The notes under the pieces are model-generated. The model worked only from the letters and a program-made list of their open reading frames with translations, searched no databases and was not told the origin of the DNA. 64,000 nt of DNA from Pseudomonadota bacterium (lineage in GTDB: Bacteria > Myxococcota_A > UBA796 > CAJQPC01). Positions 8,928-18,193 of this stretch are shown piece by piece. The translations under genes were made by a program, and so were the position numbers. The stretch covers positions 1 to 64,000 of the forward strand of contig JAAESX010000351.1 of NCBI GenBank assembly GCA_024228935.1. The letters are read 5' to 3'. Within the stretch, counting starts at the first letter, position 1. Each line of letters starts with the position of its first letter.

Positions 8928-9916
8928 TGACGACCTGGCTGACCCCGCTCGCCGTCATCGTCGGAGCCGCCGACGTGGTGGGGGTTGGGGAGAGCGTGCA
9001 CCTGTCCGGCGGGCTCGAGCGTGCCCGCGCCGAGGTCGCGGAGCACCTGGTCGTCGAGCTGGGGTTCCGCGTCGTCGCGATGGAGATCAGCTGGCTCGAA
9101 GCGCGCACCGCGGACGAGCAGCTGTCGGCGTGCGCGACGGGCTCTGCGTGGACGGACATCGAGTCGTCCGACCAGCTCTGGGCCGGGGTGCAGCCGATGC
9201 TCCGCCGTCTGTGTGCGTTCAACGCGGCGCACCCGGAGGACCCGGTGCGGTTCATCGGCATCGACATCCAGGACCCCTGGAATCACCGGCGTGTCATCGA
9301 GGCGGCGCTGGGGCACGAGGACCCGGAGCTGCGGCGGTGCTTCGGGGCCTGGGTGGACTCCGGGCCGGAGCTCGCCGCATACGGACGAGCTCGGCCCGGC
9401 TTTCGGTGGACCCGGACCGAGGACGATGCCTGCCGCGACCGCTTGGAGAGCCTGGCCGCCGAGCTCGAGGCGCCGGACGTGCACCGCTCGCTCGCGACGA
9501 TGGAGCAGGACCGCCAGAAGTGTTGGCGCCAATATGCTGAGGGCGACTTCGGGGGCGCGTACGCTGTGCGCGAGCCCGCCATGCTGGAGACGTTCCACCT
9601 GGAACGGGCGCGCGTCGGTGGCGGGAAGACGGTCCTGCTGGCGCACGACGACCACGTCGCGCGCGCGGACCCCAAGTACGACCCGCTCGGTGGTCGGCTG
9701 GATCGTGATCCCGCCGTCGCCTACGTGAACATCGCGGTGGGCGGGTACCGCGTCGGGACTCGACTCGGCGGCGGCTACGAGGAGACCCTTCCGGCTGCCG
9801 GCTCGCTGGAGGCCGGATGGCACGACCTCGGCCAGCCTCGCGCCCTGTTCGACCGGCGCGAGCAGGACGAGGTCCACGACGCGCGGGTCTTCGTCGATCA
9901 CGCCCCGATGGACTAG
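8927..9916 (+). CDS. Erythromycin-esterase-like protein
   Basis: The GTG start directly abuts the stop of the transporter gene. The 329-residue product has the family signature VVGVGESVHLSGG (compare GEATHGT in Ere enzymes), the acidic AMEISWLEAR, and a late His-rich LLAHDDHVARAD corresponding to the AHNxHV motif. These supply the catalytic His and Glu residues in EreA/EreB-type hydrolases. Coupling to an AbgT-type transporter is suggestive of a small-molecule detoxification pair, but substrate is unknown and many family members do not act on macrolides. Confidence 0.85.
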   Translation: MTTWLTPLAVIVGAADVVGVGESVHLSGGLERARAEVAEHLVVELGFRVVAMEISWLEARTADEQLSACATGSAWTDIESSDQLWAGVQPMLRRLCAFNAAHPEDPVRFIGIDIQDPWNHRRVIEAALGHEDPELRRCFGAWVDSGPELAAYGRARPGFRWTRTEDDACRDRLESLAAELEAPDVHRSLATMEQDRQKCWRQYAEGDFGGAYAVREPAMLETFHLERARVGGGKTVLLAHDDHVARADPKYDPLGGRLDRDPAVAYVNIAVGGYRVGTRLGGGYEETLPAAGSLEAGWHDLGQPRALFDRREQDEVHDARVFVDHAPMD

Positions 9917-9919
9917 CCG

Positions 9920-12900
9920 ATGACCCGCTTCCATCCTGCCGAGCTGCCCTGCGACTTCGGTCGCTACCGCCTGACTGGCCTGCTGGGCGAGGGCGGCATG
10001 GCGTGGGTGTTCGACGCCCACCTCATCGGGCCGTTCGGGTTCCGGAAGCCCGTGGCGGTCAAGGTCGTCAAGGCCGACGTCGCCGGCGTCCCGGCCAAAC
10101 AGGTCATCCTCAACGAGGCGCGCCTTGCGTCGCGCGTCATGCACCCGAACGTCGTCGACATCCTGGACGTCGGCGAGGTCGATGGGACCACGTTCTTCGT
10201 CATGGAGCGGGTCAGCGGCGTCAGCGTCAAGCGCCTGCTGCAGGAGGGTGCGCCGGCCGCCCCGGCTGCCCTCGACCTGCTCCAGCAAGTGGCGAGCGGG
10301 CTGGCCGCCATCCACGACATCCGGGACGCCGACGGCCGATCGGCGGCGGTCGTGCACCGGGACCTGAAGCCAGAGAACGTGCTGGTCGACACGAACGGGG
10401 GCGCGCGCCTGGTGGACTTCGGCATCGCGGTCGGGGCCGACCAGGCGGAGCCGGACCAGATCTGGGGGACGCCCCGGTACATGTCCCCGGAGCAGGCCTG
10501 GGGAGACGTCGTCACGGCCGCGAGCGATGTGTTCGGGTTCGGCGTCCTCGCCTACGAGATCGTGTTCGGGGAGAAGCTCCTGCCCGGCGGAAGCGTCAGC
10601 AAGGTCCGGCGTGCCCTGATGCAGCTCGAGGACCGCCTCGATGCCGTGGCCGTGGCCGCGGACGCACGGGGCGAGGGGTTCGGAGCCGTCCTGCGCGGTT
10701 GCCTGCGTGAGGAGCCGGCCGCTCGGTTCCAGAACGGACTGGAGCTGTTCGCGGCCCTCGACCGGGTCCGGGTCGAGGGGCGGTCCGATCTCGCCGAGCG
10801 GGTCAGCGCTCTCGCTGGGAGCACGCCCGAGCCGGAGCCCGCGCACACCACGACGAACCTCGTCCCGAAGGAACAGAGCTGGGTCGAGAGGTACGCCGAC
10901 GAGCCGGTTCGGCTCATCCGGGGGGATGGTGGAGCCATCGCCGAGAACGCCGTCGCACTCCACCGCACGAGCGGGGGCGTCGCCATCGTCGTGTCGCTGC
11001 GGGAGCGGGCCGGTGTGGACGCGCTCCGAGTCATCGCGCGGGCGCTCGGGGTCACCGCTGGGGTCTCGGGGCGGGCGAGCATCGCCGAGGTCCTTGCCGC
11101 CCGCCGGCCGCTCATCGTCCTCGAGCACGCTGACGCCGCGGAGCACGAGCTCCGACGCTGGCTCACCGCCTGGAAGGTCGTCGACTCCGGAGCGCGGCTG
11201 CTGGTCACCGGCATGGACCTCGATCTCCCCGGAGCGCGGGTCCTCGAGGTGGGCGATGGGAGCGGGCGGGCGGCGCGACGATGGGCCCGCTTGTCGAGGC
11301 AGGCCCGTCGCGTGGTGGGTGCCTGTGCGCTCTTCTCCGATGGGTTCACGCTGGACGACGCGGTCGAGGTCTTGCAGGGCGCCGGCTTCGATGAGCCCTG
11401 GCGCTACCTGGCTCGTCTCGGTGACGACGGCTTCCTGCGGCAGGACGGCGAGCGGCTGCTGGTCGAGGGCGCATACGTGGCGCACGGCGCGGCGGCCCTG
11501 AACGAGGGCCAGCGGCGTCGGGTCCTCACCGCGCACGCACGGCACTTCGCCAGTTGGGGTGAGGACGCGCTGTTCGATGCGCGGATCGGACCGCGGGCCC
11601 TGGAGCGGCAAGCTCGCTGGATCGCTGATCTGGGCAACCTCGAGGCCGCCGTCGCCCGCGTGGAGTCGCCGCGCGAGCGAGCTGCGCTGGTGCGGGTCCT
11701 GCTCGAGGTGCGGACGCTCGGGTACGAGGTCGCCGGCCTGGACGCCGCCAGGATGCGGGTGGGCGGCGCTTCCCCCGGATGGCGGCTGCGCGTCGACGTC
11801 TCGCTGGCCCGCTGGCTCAACCACATCGGCGACGTGAGCGCGCTGAACACGGCGCGCTCCGCGGTGACCCAGGCCGAGCGGCTGCAGGAGCCGGCGCTGC
11901 TGGCGGATGCGTGGACCCAGGTCGCCTCCGCGCAGCTGCACCGGGTCGACTACCGGGACGCGCGTCGGGCGGCCGAGCGTGCGGCCGAGATCGCCGAGCG
12001 CGCCGAGCTGCGGCACGTCCTGTTGCGAGCGGTGCGCCTCCAGGCGGTCTTGCGCCGCCGCGAAGGCGACAGTCGGACTGCGCTGAACCTGCTGTCCTGG
12101 TGCGCCGCCTTGTGCCGCGCGACGGGCGACCAGCACTTCGGCACTCGGGTGGACGGCCTCGTCGGGCTGTGTCGGATGAGCCTGGGCGAGCTCGACGAGG
12201 CCGAGGTCGCGCTGGAGCGTGCGGTGTCCCGACTCCGCGAGATGACCGACGTCGTGGGGCGCATCAACCAGCTGGGGAACCTGGCGCTGCTCCAGACGCG
12301 CCAGGGCCGGCTGCGCGACGCCGTGCGGCATCTCCACGAGGCGGTCGGGGACGCTGAACGCCACGCCGTGGGCGGGACGTCGAACCTCCATCGTTCCTTG
12401 GCCGCCATCGCGTTCGACCTGGGGGACCTGGACGCCTCGCTCCGCCACGCGCGGCAGGCGGTGGCCTTGGCCGAGGCCCACACCGAGCGGTACCAGCTCG
12501 GCTTCGGTCACCTGGTCCAGTGCCTCGTCCACCGGGCGGCGGGCCGCATGCCCGAGAGCAGGCTCGCGGAGCGAGCAGCACGGGATGCGGCGAGCGCCTC
12601 GGGTGAGCGCGACCTGACCGCCACGCTCGACGTCATCGCGGCGGACCGGACCCTGGCCGAGGGAGACATCGCGGCCGCTCGCGCTGCCGCCGAGCGCCTG
12701 CTCCCGCTCCCGGCCTTTCAGTCCCGGAACCACATGCGAGGGGAGCTCCTGAGTCTCCACGCCGAGGTCCTGGTCCAGCTGGGGCGCGGGGACGAAGCGC
12801 TCGAGGCCGTCGACGAGGCACTGGAGATCCTCGCTCCGTTCGACCACACGAACTGGCAGCGAGCGCGGGGCCGCCGGTGCCTCGCGCTGTTGCGGCTCGG

Positions 12901-13042
12901 TCGACTCGACGACGCGGGGCGCGAGCTGGCGGAGCTGCAGGCCTTCATCGACCGGGAGCGCCTGGGTCCGAACGCGGTGGTCCGCCGCCTGGCCGAGCGA
13001 GGGAAACGACAGCTGGCCCGAGCGCGTCGAGCCCGCCGCTGA
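9920..13042 (+). CDS. Ser/Thr protein kinase with degenerate NTPase region and TPR-like C-terminus
   Basis: The 1040-residue protein starts with a complete Hanks-type kinase domain: glycine loop LLGEGGMAWVFDA, catalytic HRDLKPEN at 146-153, DFG at 166-168, GTPRYMSPEQAW in the activation segment. The middle third resembles a STAND-type NTPase but no Walker A motif is visible; a Walker-B-like LIVLEHAD remains. The C-terminal 450 residues are Ala/Arg/Leu-rich helical repeats of tetratricopeptide type (for example INQLGNLALLQTRQGRLRDA). A related gene at 59.9-63.0 kb keeps a Walker A motif. The stop codon touches that of the convergent oxidoreductase (TGATCA). Confidence 0.93.
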   Translation: MTRFHPAELPCDFGRYRLTGLLGEGGMAWVFDAHLIGPFGFRKPVAVKVVKADVAGVPAKQVILNEARLASRVMHPNVVDILDVGEVDGTTFFVMERVSGVSVKRLLQEGAPAAPAALDLLQQVASGLAAIHDIRDADGRSAAVVHRDLKPENVLVDTNGGARLVDFGIAVGADQAEPDQIWGTPRYMSPEQAWGDVVTAASDVFGFGVLAYEIVFGEKLLPGGSVSKVRRALMQLEDRLDAVAVAADARGEGFGAVLRGCLREEPAARFQNGLELFAALDRVRVEGRSDLAERVSALAGSTPEPEPAHTTTNLVPKEQSWVERYADEPVRLIRGDGGAIAENAVALHRTSGGVAIVVSLRERAGVDALRVIARALGVTAGVSGRASIAEVLAARRPLIVLEHADAAEHELRRWLTAWKVVDSGARLLVTGMDLDLPGARVLEVGDGSGRAARRWARLSRQARRVVGACALFSDGFTLDDAVEVLQGAGFDEPWRYLARLGDDGFLRQDGERLLVEGAYVAHGAAALNEGQRRRVLTAHARHFASWGEDALFDARIGPRALERQARWIADLGNLEAAVARVESPRERAALVRVLLEVRTLGYEVAGLDAARMRVGGASPGWRLRVDVSLARWLNHIGDVSALNTARSAVTQAERLQEPALLADAWTQVASAQLHRVDYRDARRAAERAAEIAERAELRHVLLRAVRLQAVLRRREGDSRTALNLLSWCAALCRATGDQHFGTRVDGLVGLCRMSLGELDEAEVALERAVSRLREMTDVVGRINQLGNLALLQTRQGRLRDAVRHLHEAVGDAERHAVGGTSNLHRSLAAIAFDLGDLDASLRHARQAVALAEAHTERYQLGFGHLVQCLVHRAAGRMPESRLAERAARDAASASGERDLTATLDVIAADRTLAEGDIAAARAAAERLLPLPAFQSRNHMRGELLSLHAEVLVQLGRGDEALEAVDEALEILAPFDHTNWQRARGRRCLALLRLGRLDDAGRELAELQAFIDRERLGPNAVVRRLAERGKRQLARARRARR

Positions 13043-14272
13043 TCAGCGCGCCCGACGCGAGCGGAAGGCGTCGAACCCGTGCGTCTTCAGGACGCCGAGG
13101 GCGGTCCAGATCGGGTGCTCGTCGGGGATGGGGTCGCGCCCTTCGGACATGCGCTTGATCTGTCGCTCGTACCAGATCAGGTCGAGTATGCCGATGGCGT
13201 CGATGGGCCCGATGCCGGTCTTCCGCGGCACGATCTCGACCCGGACGTCGCCGTCGTTGAGCAGCCGGTTGGGGAAGTCGGGGTCCACGGCCACCGTGCG
13301 AGCGATGCCCACCATGTCGACGGCCCCCGAGTCGATCGCGGCCGCCATCGCGGCACCGCTCCGGAAGCCTCCGGTCACACACAGCGGGACCTGGAGCGAC
13401 GACCGCAGCTTCTCCGCGAACTCCAGGAAGTAGGCCTCGCGCTCGACGGTGGACTTCTTCCGCGCGCCCATCATCGCGGGCGCCTCGTAGGTCCCGCCGC
13501 TCACCTCGATGAAGTCCATGCCCTCGGCCGCCAGCGCCTGGATCGAGCGCATCGACTCGTCCTCGCTCGTCCCGCCGCGCTGGAAGTCGGCCGAGTTGAT
13601 CTTGATGGCCATGCCGAACCCGTCGCCTGTCGCCGCGCGAATCGCTCGGGCGACCGCCAGCGGGAAGCGGCGTCGGTGGTCCTCGGTCCCACCCCACCGG
13701 TCGGTGCGCTGGTTGGTGAGTGGGGACAGGAACTGGCCGACCAGGTAGCCGTGGGCGCCGTGGATCTGGACCCCGTCGAACCCGGCCTGCTCGCAGACGT
13801 GCGCGGCCGTCGCGAACCGCTGGACGATGTCCTCGATCTCGGCGTCGGTGAGTGCTCGCGAGATGGCCATGCTCGAGGCCATCTTCGGTCCGAACGGCAC
13901 CGCGCTCGGCGCCACGGCGTCCTCGTTCAGGAACCGCGGGACCTGCCGCCCCGGGTGGTTCAGCTGCACGTAGATGAGCCCGCCCGCGCGCTTGCCGGCC
14001 TGAGCCACGAGCTTCAGCTCGTCCAGGTCCCGGTCGTCTTCGATGGCGACGTTGCCCGGCTCGCCCAGGGCCTGCCGGTCGATCATCACGTTGCCGGTGA
14101 CGGACAGCCCGATCCCGCCGTCGGCCCAGCGGCCGTACAGCGTCTTCATCGTCTCGGGGACCCGGTTGTCGAGCGGTCCGATGGTCTCGCTCATCGCCGA
14201 CTTCAGCAGCCGGTTCGGCACGACCTGGCCGTTGGGGAGGGTGAGCGGTGCGCCGAGCGTGTCCTGGATCAT
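13043..14272 (-). CDS. NADH:flavin oxidoreductase, Old Yellow Enzyme family (paralog 2)
   Basis: A 409-residue FMN-dependent TIM-barrel oxidoreductase. It has QLNHPGRQVP, QIHGAHGYLVGQFLSP, FIEVSGGTYEAP, and CVTGGFRSGAAM, all diagnostic of the family. It is the close paralog of the gene at 5.7-6.9 kb but carries an extra segment (PAMMGARKKSTVERE) after GGTYEA. The two copies share the same orientation, start and end sequences, so they look like a duplication now separated by about 6 kb. It is convergent with the kinase gene with no intergenic bases. Confidence 0.94.
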   Translation of the reverse strand: MIQDTLGAPLTLPNGQVVPNRLLKSAMSETIGPLDNRVPETMKTLYGRWADGGIGLSVTGNVMIDRQALGEPGNVAIEDDRDLDELKLVAQAGKRAGGLIYVQLNHPGRQVPRFLNEDAVAPSAVPFGPKMASSMAISRALTDAEIEDIVQRFATAAHVCEQAGFDGVQIHGAHGYLVGQFLSPLTNQRTDRWGGTEDHRRRFPLAVARAIRAATGDGFGMAIKINSADFQRGGTSEDESMRSIQALAAEGMDFIEVSGGTYEAPAMMGARKKSTVEREAYFLEFAEKLRSSLQVPLCVTGGFRSGAAMAAAIDSGAVDMVGIARTVAVDPDFPNRLLNDGDVRVEIVPRKTGIGPIDAIGILDLIWYERQIKRMSEGRDPIPDEHPIWTALGVLKTHGFDAFRSRRAR

Positions 14273-14285
14273 GCAGGACGTCTAA

Positions 14286-14600
14286 TCACCAGGCGTGGCC
14301 GCCGTAGGCCTTGGGTGGGCTCTGGTGAACGGTGCAGGTGCAGCGCTTCTGGCGAGGGGGCCGACAAGCCGCCGCCAGCGCCCGTGTGCGCTCCCACTGG
14401 TCGGGCTCGGGTCGGTAGCCGCGGTGGTCCAGGTCGTCGTTGAAGATGTTCGTCTTGTCCTCGACAAGGACCGCCCAGAACGGCGTCGAGCAGCCCGAGC
14501 AACGCCACCACTGGTAGTCGGTGTAGACGGGTCGGTCGTCGTCGGTGGTCTCGAGGATCAAGGCGGCGTCGAGGTGTTCGCCGCAGTCAGGGCACTTCAT
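14286..14600 (-). CDS. Small zinc-ribbon protein of unknown function
   Basis: The 104-residue protein begins MKCPDCGEHLD and later has WWRCSGCSTPFW, giving two CxxC pairs about 30 residues apart, a zinc-ribbon arrangement. A C-terminal CTCTVHQSPPK tail adds further Cys/His. It is hydrophilic and has no signal peptide. Its start overlaps the stop of the glyoxalase-fold gene, so it is the last gene of the ABC-transporter operon. No specific function can be assigned. Confidence 0.75.
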   Translation of the reverse strand: MKCPDCGEHLDAALILETTDDDRPVYTDYQWWRCSGCSTPFWAVLVEDKTNIFNDDLDHRGYRPEPDQWERTRALAAACRPPRQKRCTCTVHQSPPKAYGGHAW

Positions 14601-14962
14601 GTCGATCTCCGGGCGAATGCGAGCACGTGGCCGTCCAGGTCCTGGCTGTACGCGTCGTCGTCACCCCAGTCGCGCTGGGTGAGGGGAGAGAGCTCGGTGG
14701 CGCCGGCCGCCAGGGCGCGTCGGTGGAACGCGGCGGGGTCGTCCACCGGCAGGTAGAGCTCGGCGCGACGTGTGGACGAGGACACGTCGATCGCCAGCAG
14801 GCGAGCGATGCCGGCCTCGGGCATGAGGCCCAGGCGCGAGCCGCCCAGGTCGAACTCCGTCATGCCGGACACGTCCAGGATCGGGGCGCGGTCGAGCACC
14901 GTCCGGTAGAAGCTGGCGGCCGCGGTCTGATCCCTCACGTAGAGGACGAAGAGCGGGCTCAA
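14597..14962 (-). CDS. Glyoxalase/bleomycin-resistance (VOC) fold protein
   Basis: Starting at a TTG that overlaps the TGA of the ABC ATPase gene, the 121-residue product begins LSPLFVLYVRDQTAAASFYR and contains EFDLGGSRLGLMP, AELYLPVDDP and SQDLDGHVLAFARR. The last motif matches the conserved DPDGH-x-hydrophobic end of VOC domains. One VOC module pair is present, the usual length for a dimeric member. Start choice rests on the coupling and on the beta-strand VLYVRD at the N-terminus; no ATG is available there. Confidence 0.85.
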   Translation of the reverse strand: MSPLFVLYVRDQTAAASFYRTVLDRAPILDVSGMTEFDLGGSRLGLMPEAGIARLLAIDVSSSTRRAELYLPVDDPAAFHRRALAAGATELSPLTQRDWGDDDAYSQDLDGHVLAFARRST

Positions 14963-15669
14963 TGCGTCGCTTCCTGGCCGGACTCCTTCCGCTCGTCGGT
15001 GTCGACGGCGCCATCGACGACGCCCACCAGGCGACGGGCGTACTTCATGACGCGCGGGTCGTGGGTCGAGAAGATGAAGGTCACGCCGTGCTCCTCGTTC
15101 AGCGTCTTCATGATGGTCAAGAGCTTCTCTGCCGTGGCCGAGTCGACGTTCGCGGTCGGCTCGTCGGCCAGCACGACCGCCGGGCTCGATGCGATGGCCC
15201 GGGCGATGGCGACGCGTTGCTGCTGGCCGCCGGACAGCTCGGTCGGGCGGCGATCCTCCATGCCCGCGAGCCCGACGCTCTTCAACAGCGCCATGACCTT
15301 GGTCTTCCGCTCGCCCTCGGGGATGCCCTGCAGGGCCATCACCGACTCGGCGTTCTCGTAGGCGGACAGCACCGGGATGAGGTTGTACGCCTGGAACACG
15401 AAGCCGATGCGGTCGCGTCGAAGCTGGGAGAGCTCCTTGCGCGAGAGCGTCGAGAGCTCGGTGCCCTCGAGCCGCACGGTCCCGTCGGTCGGCGAGTCCA
15501 GGGCGCCGATCAGGTTCAGCGCCGTGGTCTTCCCCGAGCCCGACGGGCCCCAGATGGCCACGAAGTCGCCCTGCTCGACGGTCAGGTTCATCCCGCGAAG
15601 GGCGTGCGTCTCGAGCTTTCCCTTCCGGAAGACCTTCGTGACGTTCTTCAGCTCGACGATGGTGCTCAT
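14959..15669 (-). CDS. ABC transporter ATP-binding protein (LolD/MacB-type)
   Basis: The 236-residue ATPase has Walker A GPSGSGKTT, the Q-loop FVFQAYNLIPVLSA with the typical LolD/MacB sequence, the signature LSGGQQQRVAIARA, Walker B VVLADEPTANVD and the switch histidine STHDPR. It lies directly downstream of two FtsX-type permeases and would power them. The C-terminal tail is short and acidic. Members of this subfamily extract lipoproteins or other lipid-linked molecules from the inner membrane rather than importing nutrients. Confidence 0.95.
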   Translation of the reverse strand: MSTIVELKNVTKVFRKGKLETHALRGMNLTVEQGDFVAIWGPSGSGKTTALNLIGALDSPTDGTVRLEGTELSTLSRKELSQLRRDRIGFVFQAYNLIPVLSAYENAESVMALQGIPEGERKTKVMALLKSVGLAGMEDRRPTELSGGQQQRVAIARAIASSPAVVLADEPTANVDSATAEKLLTIMKTLNEEHGVTFIFSTHDPRVMKYARRLVGVVDGAVDTDERKESGQEATH

Positions 15670-15678
15670 GTCTCTCGC

Positions 15679-16932
15679 TCAGGCCAGGTTGATGGCTTCG
15701 ACGGGGTTCACGCGGCCGGCCTTCCAGGCGGGCCAGATGCCGGCGACGACGGTCGCGATGACGACCGCTGCGGCGATGGCGACGGCGTTCTCGGGGAAGA
15801 TGCCGATGTTCAGGACCATGTCGAAGCCGACGCCCTGGATCTCGACGCCGCCCTGTGCGGCGTACATCTCGGTCATGTCGATGCCGTTGTTCGACAGGTA
15901 CGTGTACGGACCGATGGTCACGAGCGCGCCGAGACCCAGCCCCAGGATGGCCAGCATGGCGCTCTCGGCCATGACCAGGCTGAACAGCTGCCGCGGCGAG
16001 TAGCCGATGGCCATCATGATCCCGAACTCGCGGCTGCGCTCCATCACGCTCATGAACATCGTGTTGAAGATGCCGGCGGCGACCAGGAGGCCGATGACGA
16101 TCTCGAACACCCGGGCGCCGCCCACCTTCATCGCGATGAAGGCGCGGATCTCGGGCTGGATCTCGTCCCATGTGAGGACCGAGACGCCCTGGTCGCCGAG
16201 CTCGCCGCGGAGCCGGGCTGCGGCGTCCATGCTGCGTCGGCCGTCGCCCAGGAACACCGCGACCTGGGTGGACTCGGTGGGGTCGTAGCCGACGACGTTC
16301 CGGACGGTGTCGATGGGAAGCAGGACGAGCCCCGCATCCAGGCTCGGAGCGCCGGTGGAGACGATGCCGCGCACCCGCTCCATGTCGGTCACGATCTCGC
16401 CGGTCCGGTCGGTCATCGTGAAGACGATCTTGTCGCCGATCTCGGCGCCCAGGTTCTCGGCCAGGATCTTGCCCAGCAGGATGCCGTCGTCGTCGGCCTC
16501 GACGAACAGCTCGCCGGCGACCAGGCCCTCGGTCCAGACCATGGTGTCGGCGGACTCGAGCGCGGGGTCGTACGCGATGAACAGCGCACCGAAGCTGTCG
16601 GACGCCGTCGAGACCATCGTCTGGCCGACGGTTCGCTCGACCGCGCTGACGACGTCACCGTCCTGCTCGGCGGCCGCCCGCATCGCGTCGGTCCCGATGA
16701 CCGTGTTCGAGAGGGTGGGCTTGTCCTTGTAGTCCGGGTGCTGGAGCGTGACGTGGCCACTTCCGAGCCGCGCGGCCGTGTCGATGAAGTCCGCGAAGCT
16801 GCGGTCCTGCATCGCTGTCATCAGGATGGCCAGGAAGAAGCCGAAGGCGATGGACACCAGGGTGAGGATGGTCCGGCGGCGCTGACGCCACAGGTTCCGC
16901 CAGGCCATCGCGATGAGCTTGAGTCCGGTCAT
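15679..16932 (-). CDS. ABC transporter permease, FtsX/LolE-like
   Basis: A 417-residue permease with one N-terminal transmembrane helix (WRQRRRTILTLVSIAFGFFL), a large periplasmic domain, then three C-terminal helices. The block FNTMFMSVMERSREFGIMMA and the closing IWPAWKAGRVNPVEAINLA are the standard FtsX-domain motifs. It is similar in layout to the permease immediately upstream, so the transporter is probably a heterodimer of two permeases with the shared ATPase, as in LolCDE. Confidence 0.94.
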   Translation of the reverse strand: MTGLKLIAMAWRNLWRQRRRTILTLVSIAFGFFLAILMTAMQDRSFADFIDTAARLGSGHVTLQHPDYKDKPTLSNTVIGTDAMRAAAEQDGDVVSAVERTVGQTMVSTASDSFGALFIAYDPALESADTMVWTEGLVAGELFVEADDDGILLGKILAENLGAEIGDKIVFTMTDRTGEIVTDMERVRGIVSTGAPSLDAGLVLLPIDTVRNVVGYDPTESTQVAVFLGDGRRSMDAAARLRGELGDQGVSVLTWDEIQPEIRAFIAMKVGGARVFEIVIGLLVAAGIFNTMFMSVMERSREFGIMMAIGYSPRQLFSLVMAESAMLAILGLGLGALVTIGPYTYLSNNGIDMTEMYAAQGGVEIQGVGFDMVLNIGIFPENAVAIAAAVVIATVVAGIWPAWKAGRVNPVEAINLA

Positions 16933-16942
16933 GCGTGCCTCC

Positions 16943-18157
16943 TCACTGGTGGTGCATGGCCTGGACCGGTCGGATCCAGGCGGCCTTGAGCGCGGGGTAG
17001 AGCACCGACATGAAGACGATGAAGAAGAGCAGGACGACCGGCACCATCAGCGTGTCCAGCGTGTAGACGCCGCGCCAGACCGGCGGCATCGTCACGCCCA
17101 TCATCTGGACGCCGGAGAGGCCGGCGACGTCCATGCCGTGGACCTGCAGGTACCACATGGGTCCGGCGGCCACGAGCCCGCCGACGACCGCGGCGACCCC
17201 CGCCTGGATCAGCCCCTCGAACATCATCATCGAGAAGACCTGGGTCGGGCTGTACCCGATGGCCTTCAGCACACCGAACTCGCGGATGCGCTCGAAGACC
17301 GCCATGGACATGGCGTTGAGGACCAGGATGCCGACCGCCACATAGACGATCAGGTACAGGATGACGATCATCCCCTGAACGCCCTGCAGCATCTGGGCGA
17401 CGATGGGGTTGAGCTGGGCCCAGGTGATGACGTTGCTGTCCGGGACCATCTCCTGGACCGCCTGGGCGGCGGCGTTGAGCTCGATGTCGTCCGGCCGTCG
17501 GACGATGATCTTGTGGGCCCCGGTCGGCATCGCGAACAGCTCGCGGAAGGTGTCCTCGGGCAGCAGGATGGCGGTCCGGTCGAGCCCGGCCGCGACGGAC
17601 ATCAGGATGCCGCGCACCACGAACAGCTCGTTGGCCATGCTGCCGTCGGCGGCCTGCGAGAGCACGACGACCTCGGAGCCGACGTCCAACGCGAGAGTCC
17701 GTGCCAGGCCACGCCCGACCACGACGCCGTACGGGTCGCTCGGGTCGAGCCAGGTCCCCTCGTGGATGGCGGTGTCGAGGCGCAGCGCCTTCGTGTCGCG
17801 AACCGCATCGACGCCGACGAACGCGACGCCTGCGGACAGCTCGCCCGATGCGGCGAGGCCTCCGGACAGCAATCGGGGGGCGGCGTCGTACCCGGCGGCT
17901 TCGAGCTTCTCGACCACCTCGTCGTCGTTGGGAACGGTCGTGTAGATGCTCGGCCGGGTCAGGTAGTCGGGGTGCAGGACCTGGATGTCGCCCGAGTCCA
18001 TCTCGGTGACGTCGTTCTCCATGTCGACGAACATGCCGGTGACGAGGCCGGAATACAGAAGCTCGACCGAGAGCGCGAGCGTCATGGCGACGATGGTGAT
18101 CATCGAGCGTCGGCGGTTCCGCCAGACGTTTCGCCAAGCCATCTTCAGGACGTTCAC
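16943..18157 (-). CDS. ABC transporter permease, FtsX/LolC-like
   Basis: First gene of the ABC operon. It has the same architecture as its partner: helix after KMAWRNVWRNRRRSMITIV, a periplasmic MacB-like region, and a C-terminal three-helix FtsX domain with SMAVFERIREFGVLKAIGYS and YPALKAAWIRPVQAMHHQ. The GTG start with GAGG six bases upstream is chosen; a TTG 48 bases upstream in the same frame would overlap the palindromic promoter region, and an ATG lies 15 bases downstream. Substrate is not evident, though the abundance of lipoproteins in this genome makes a lipoprotein-release role plausible. Confidence 0.92.
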   Translation of the reverse strand: MNVLKMAWRNVWRNRRRSMITIVAMTLALSVELLYSGLVTGMFVDMENDVTEMDSGDIQVLHPDYLTRPSIYTTVPNDDEVVEKLEAAGYDAAPRLLSGGLAASGELSAGVAFVGVDAVRDTKALRLDTAIHEGTWLDPSDPYGVVVGRGLARTLALDVGSEVVVLSQAADGSMANELFVVRGILMSVAAGLDRTAILLPEDTFRELFAMPTGAHKIIVRRPDDIELNAAAQAVQEMVPDSNVITWAQLNPIVAQMLQGVQGMIVILYLIVYVAVGILVLNAMSMAVFERIREFGVLKAIGYSPTQVFSMMMFEGLIQAGVAAVVGGLVAAGPMWYLQVHGMDVAGLSGVQMMGVTMPPVWRGVYTLDTLMVPVVLLFFIVFMSVLYPALKAAWIRPVQAMHHQ

Positions 18158-18193
18158 GAGGACCTCGTCGTCGAGAGACCCGAAAAAGGTAGT

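Noticed and set aside
8912..12847. Very long open frame (1311 codons) on the minus strand
   Set aside because: It is antisense to the AbgT end, the esterase-like gene and the kinase, all of which have clear motifs. Long antisense frames are expected at about 70% GC. The translation is Arg/Asp/Val/Leu-rich without motifs.
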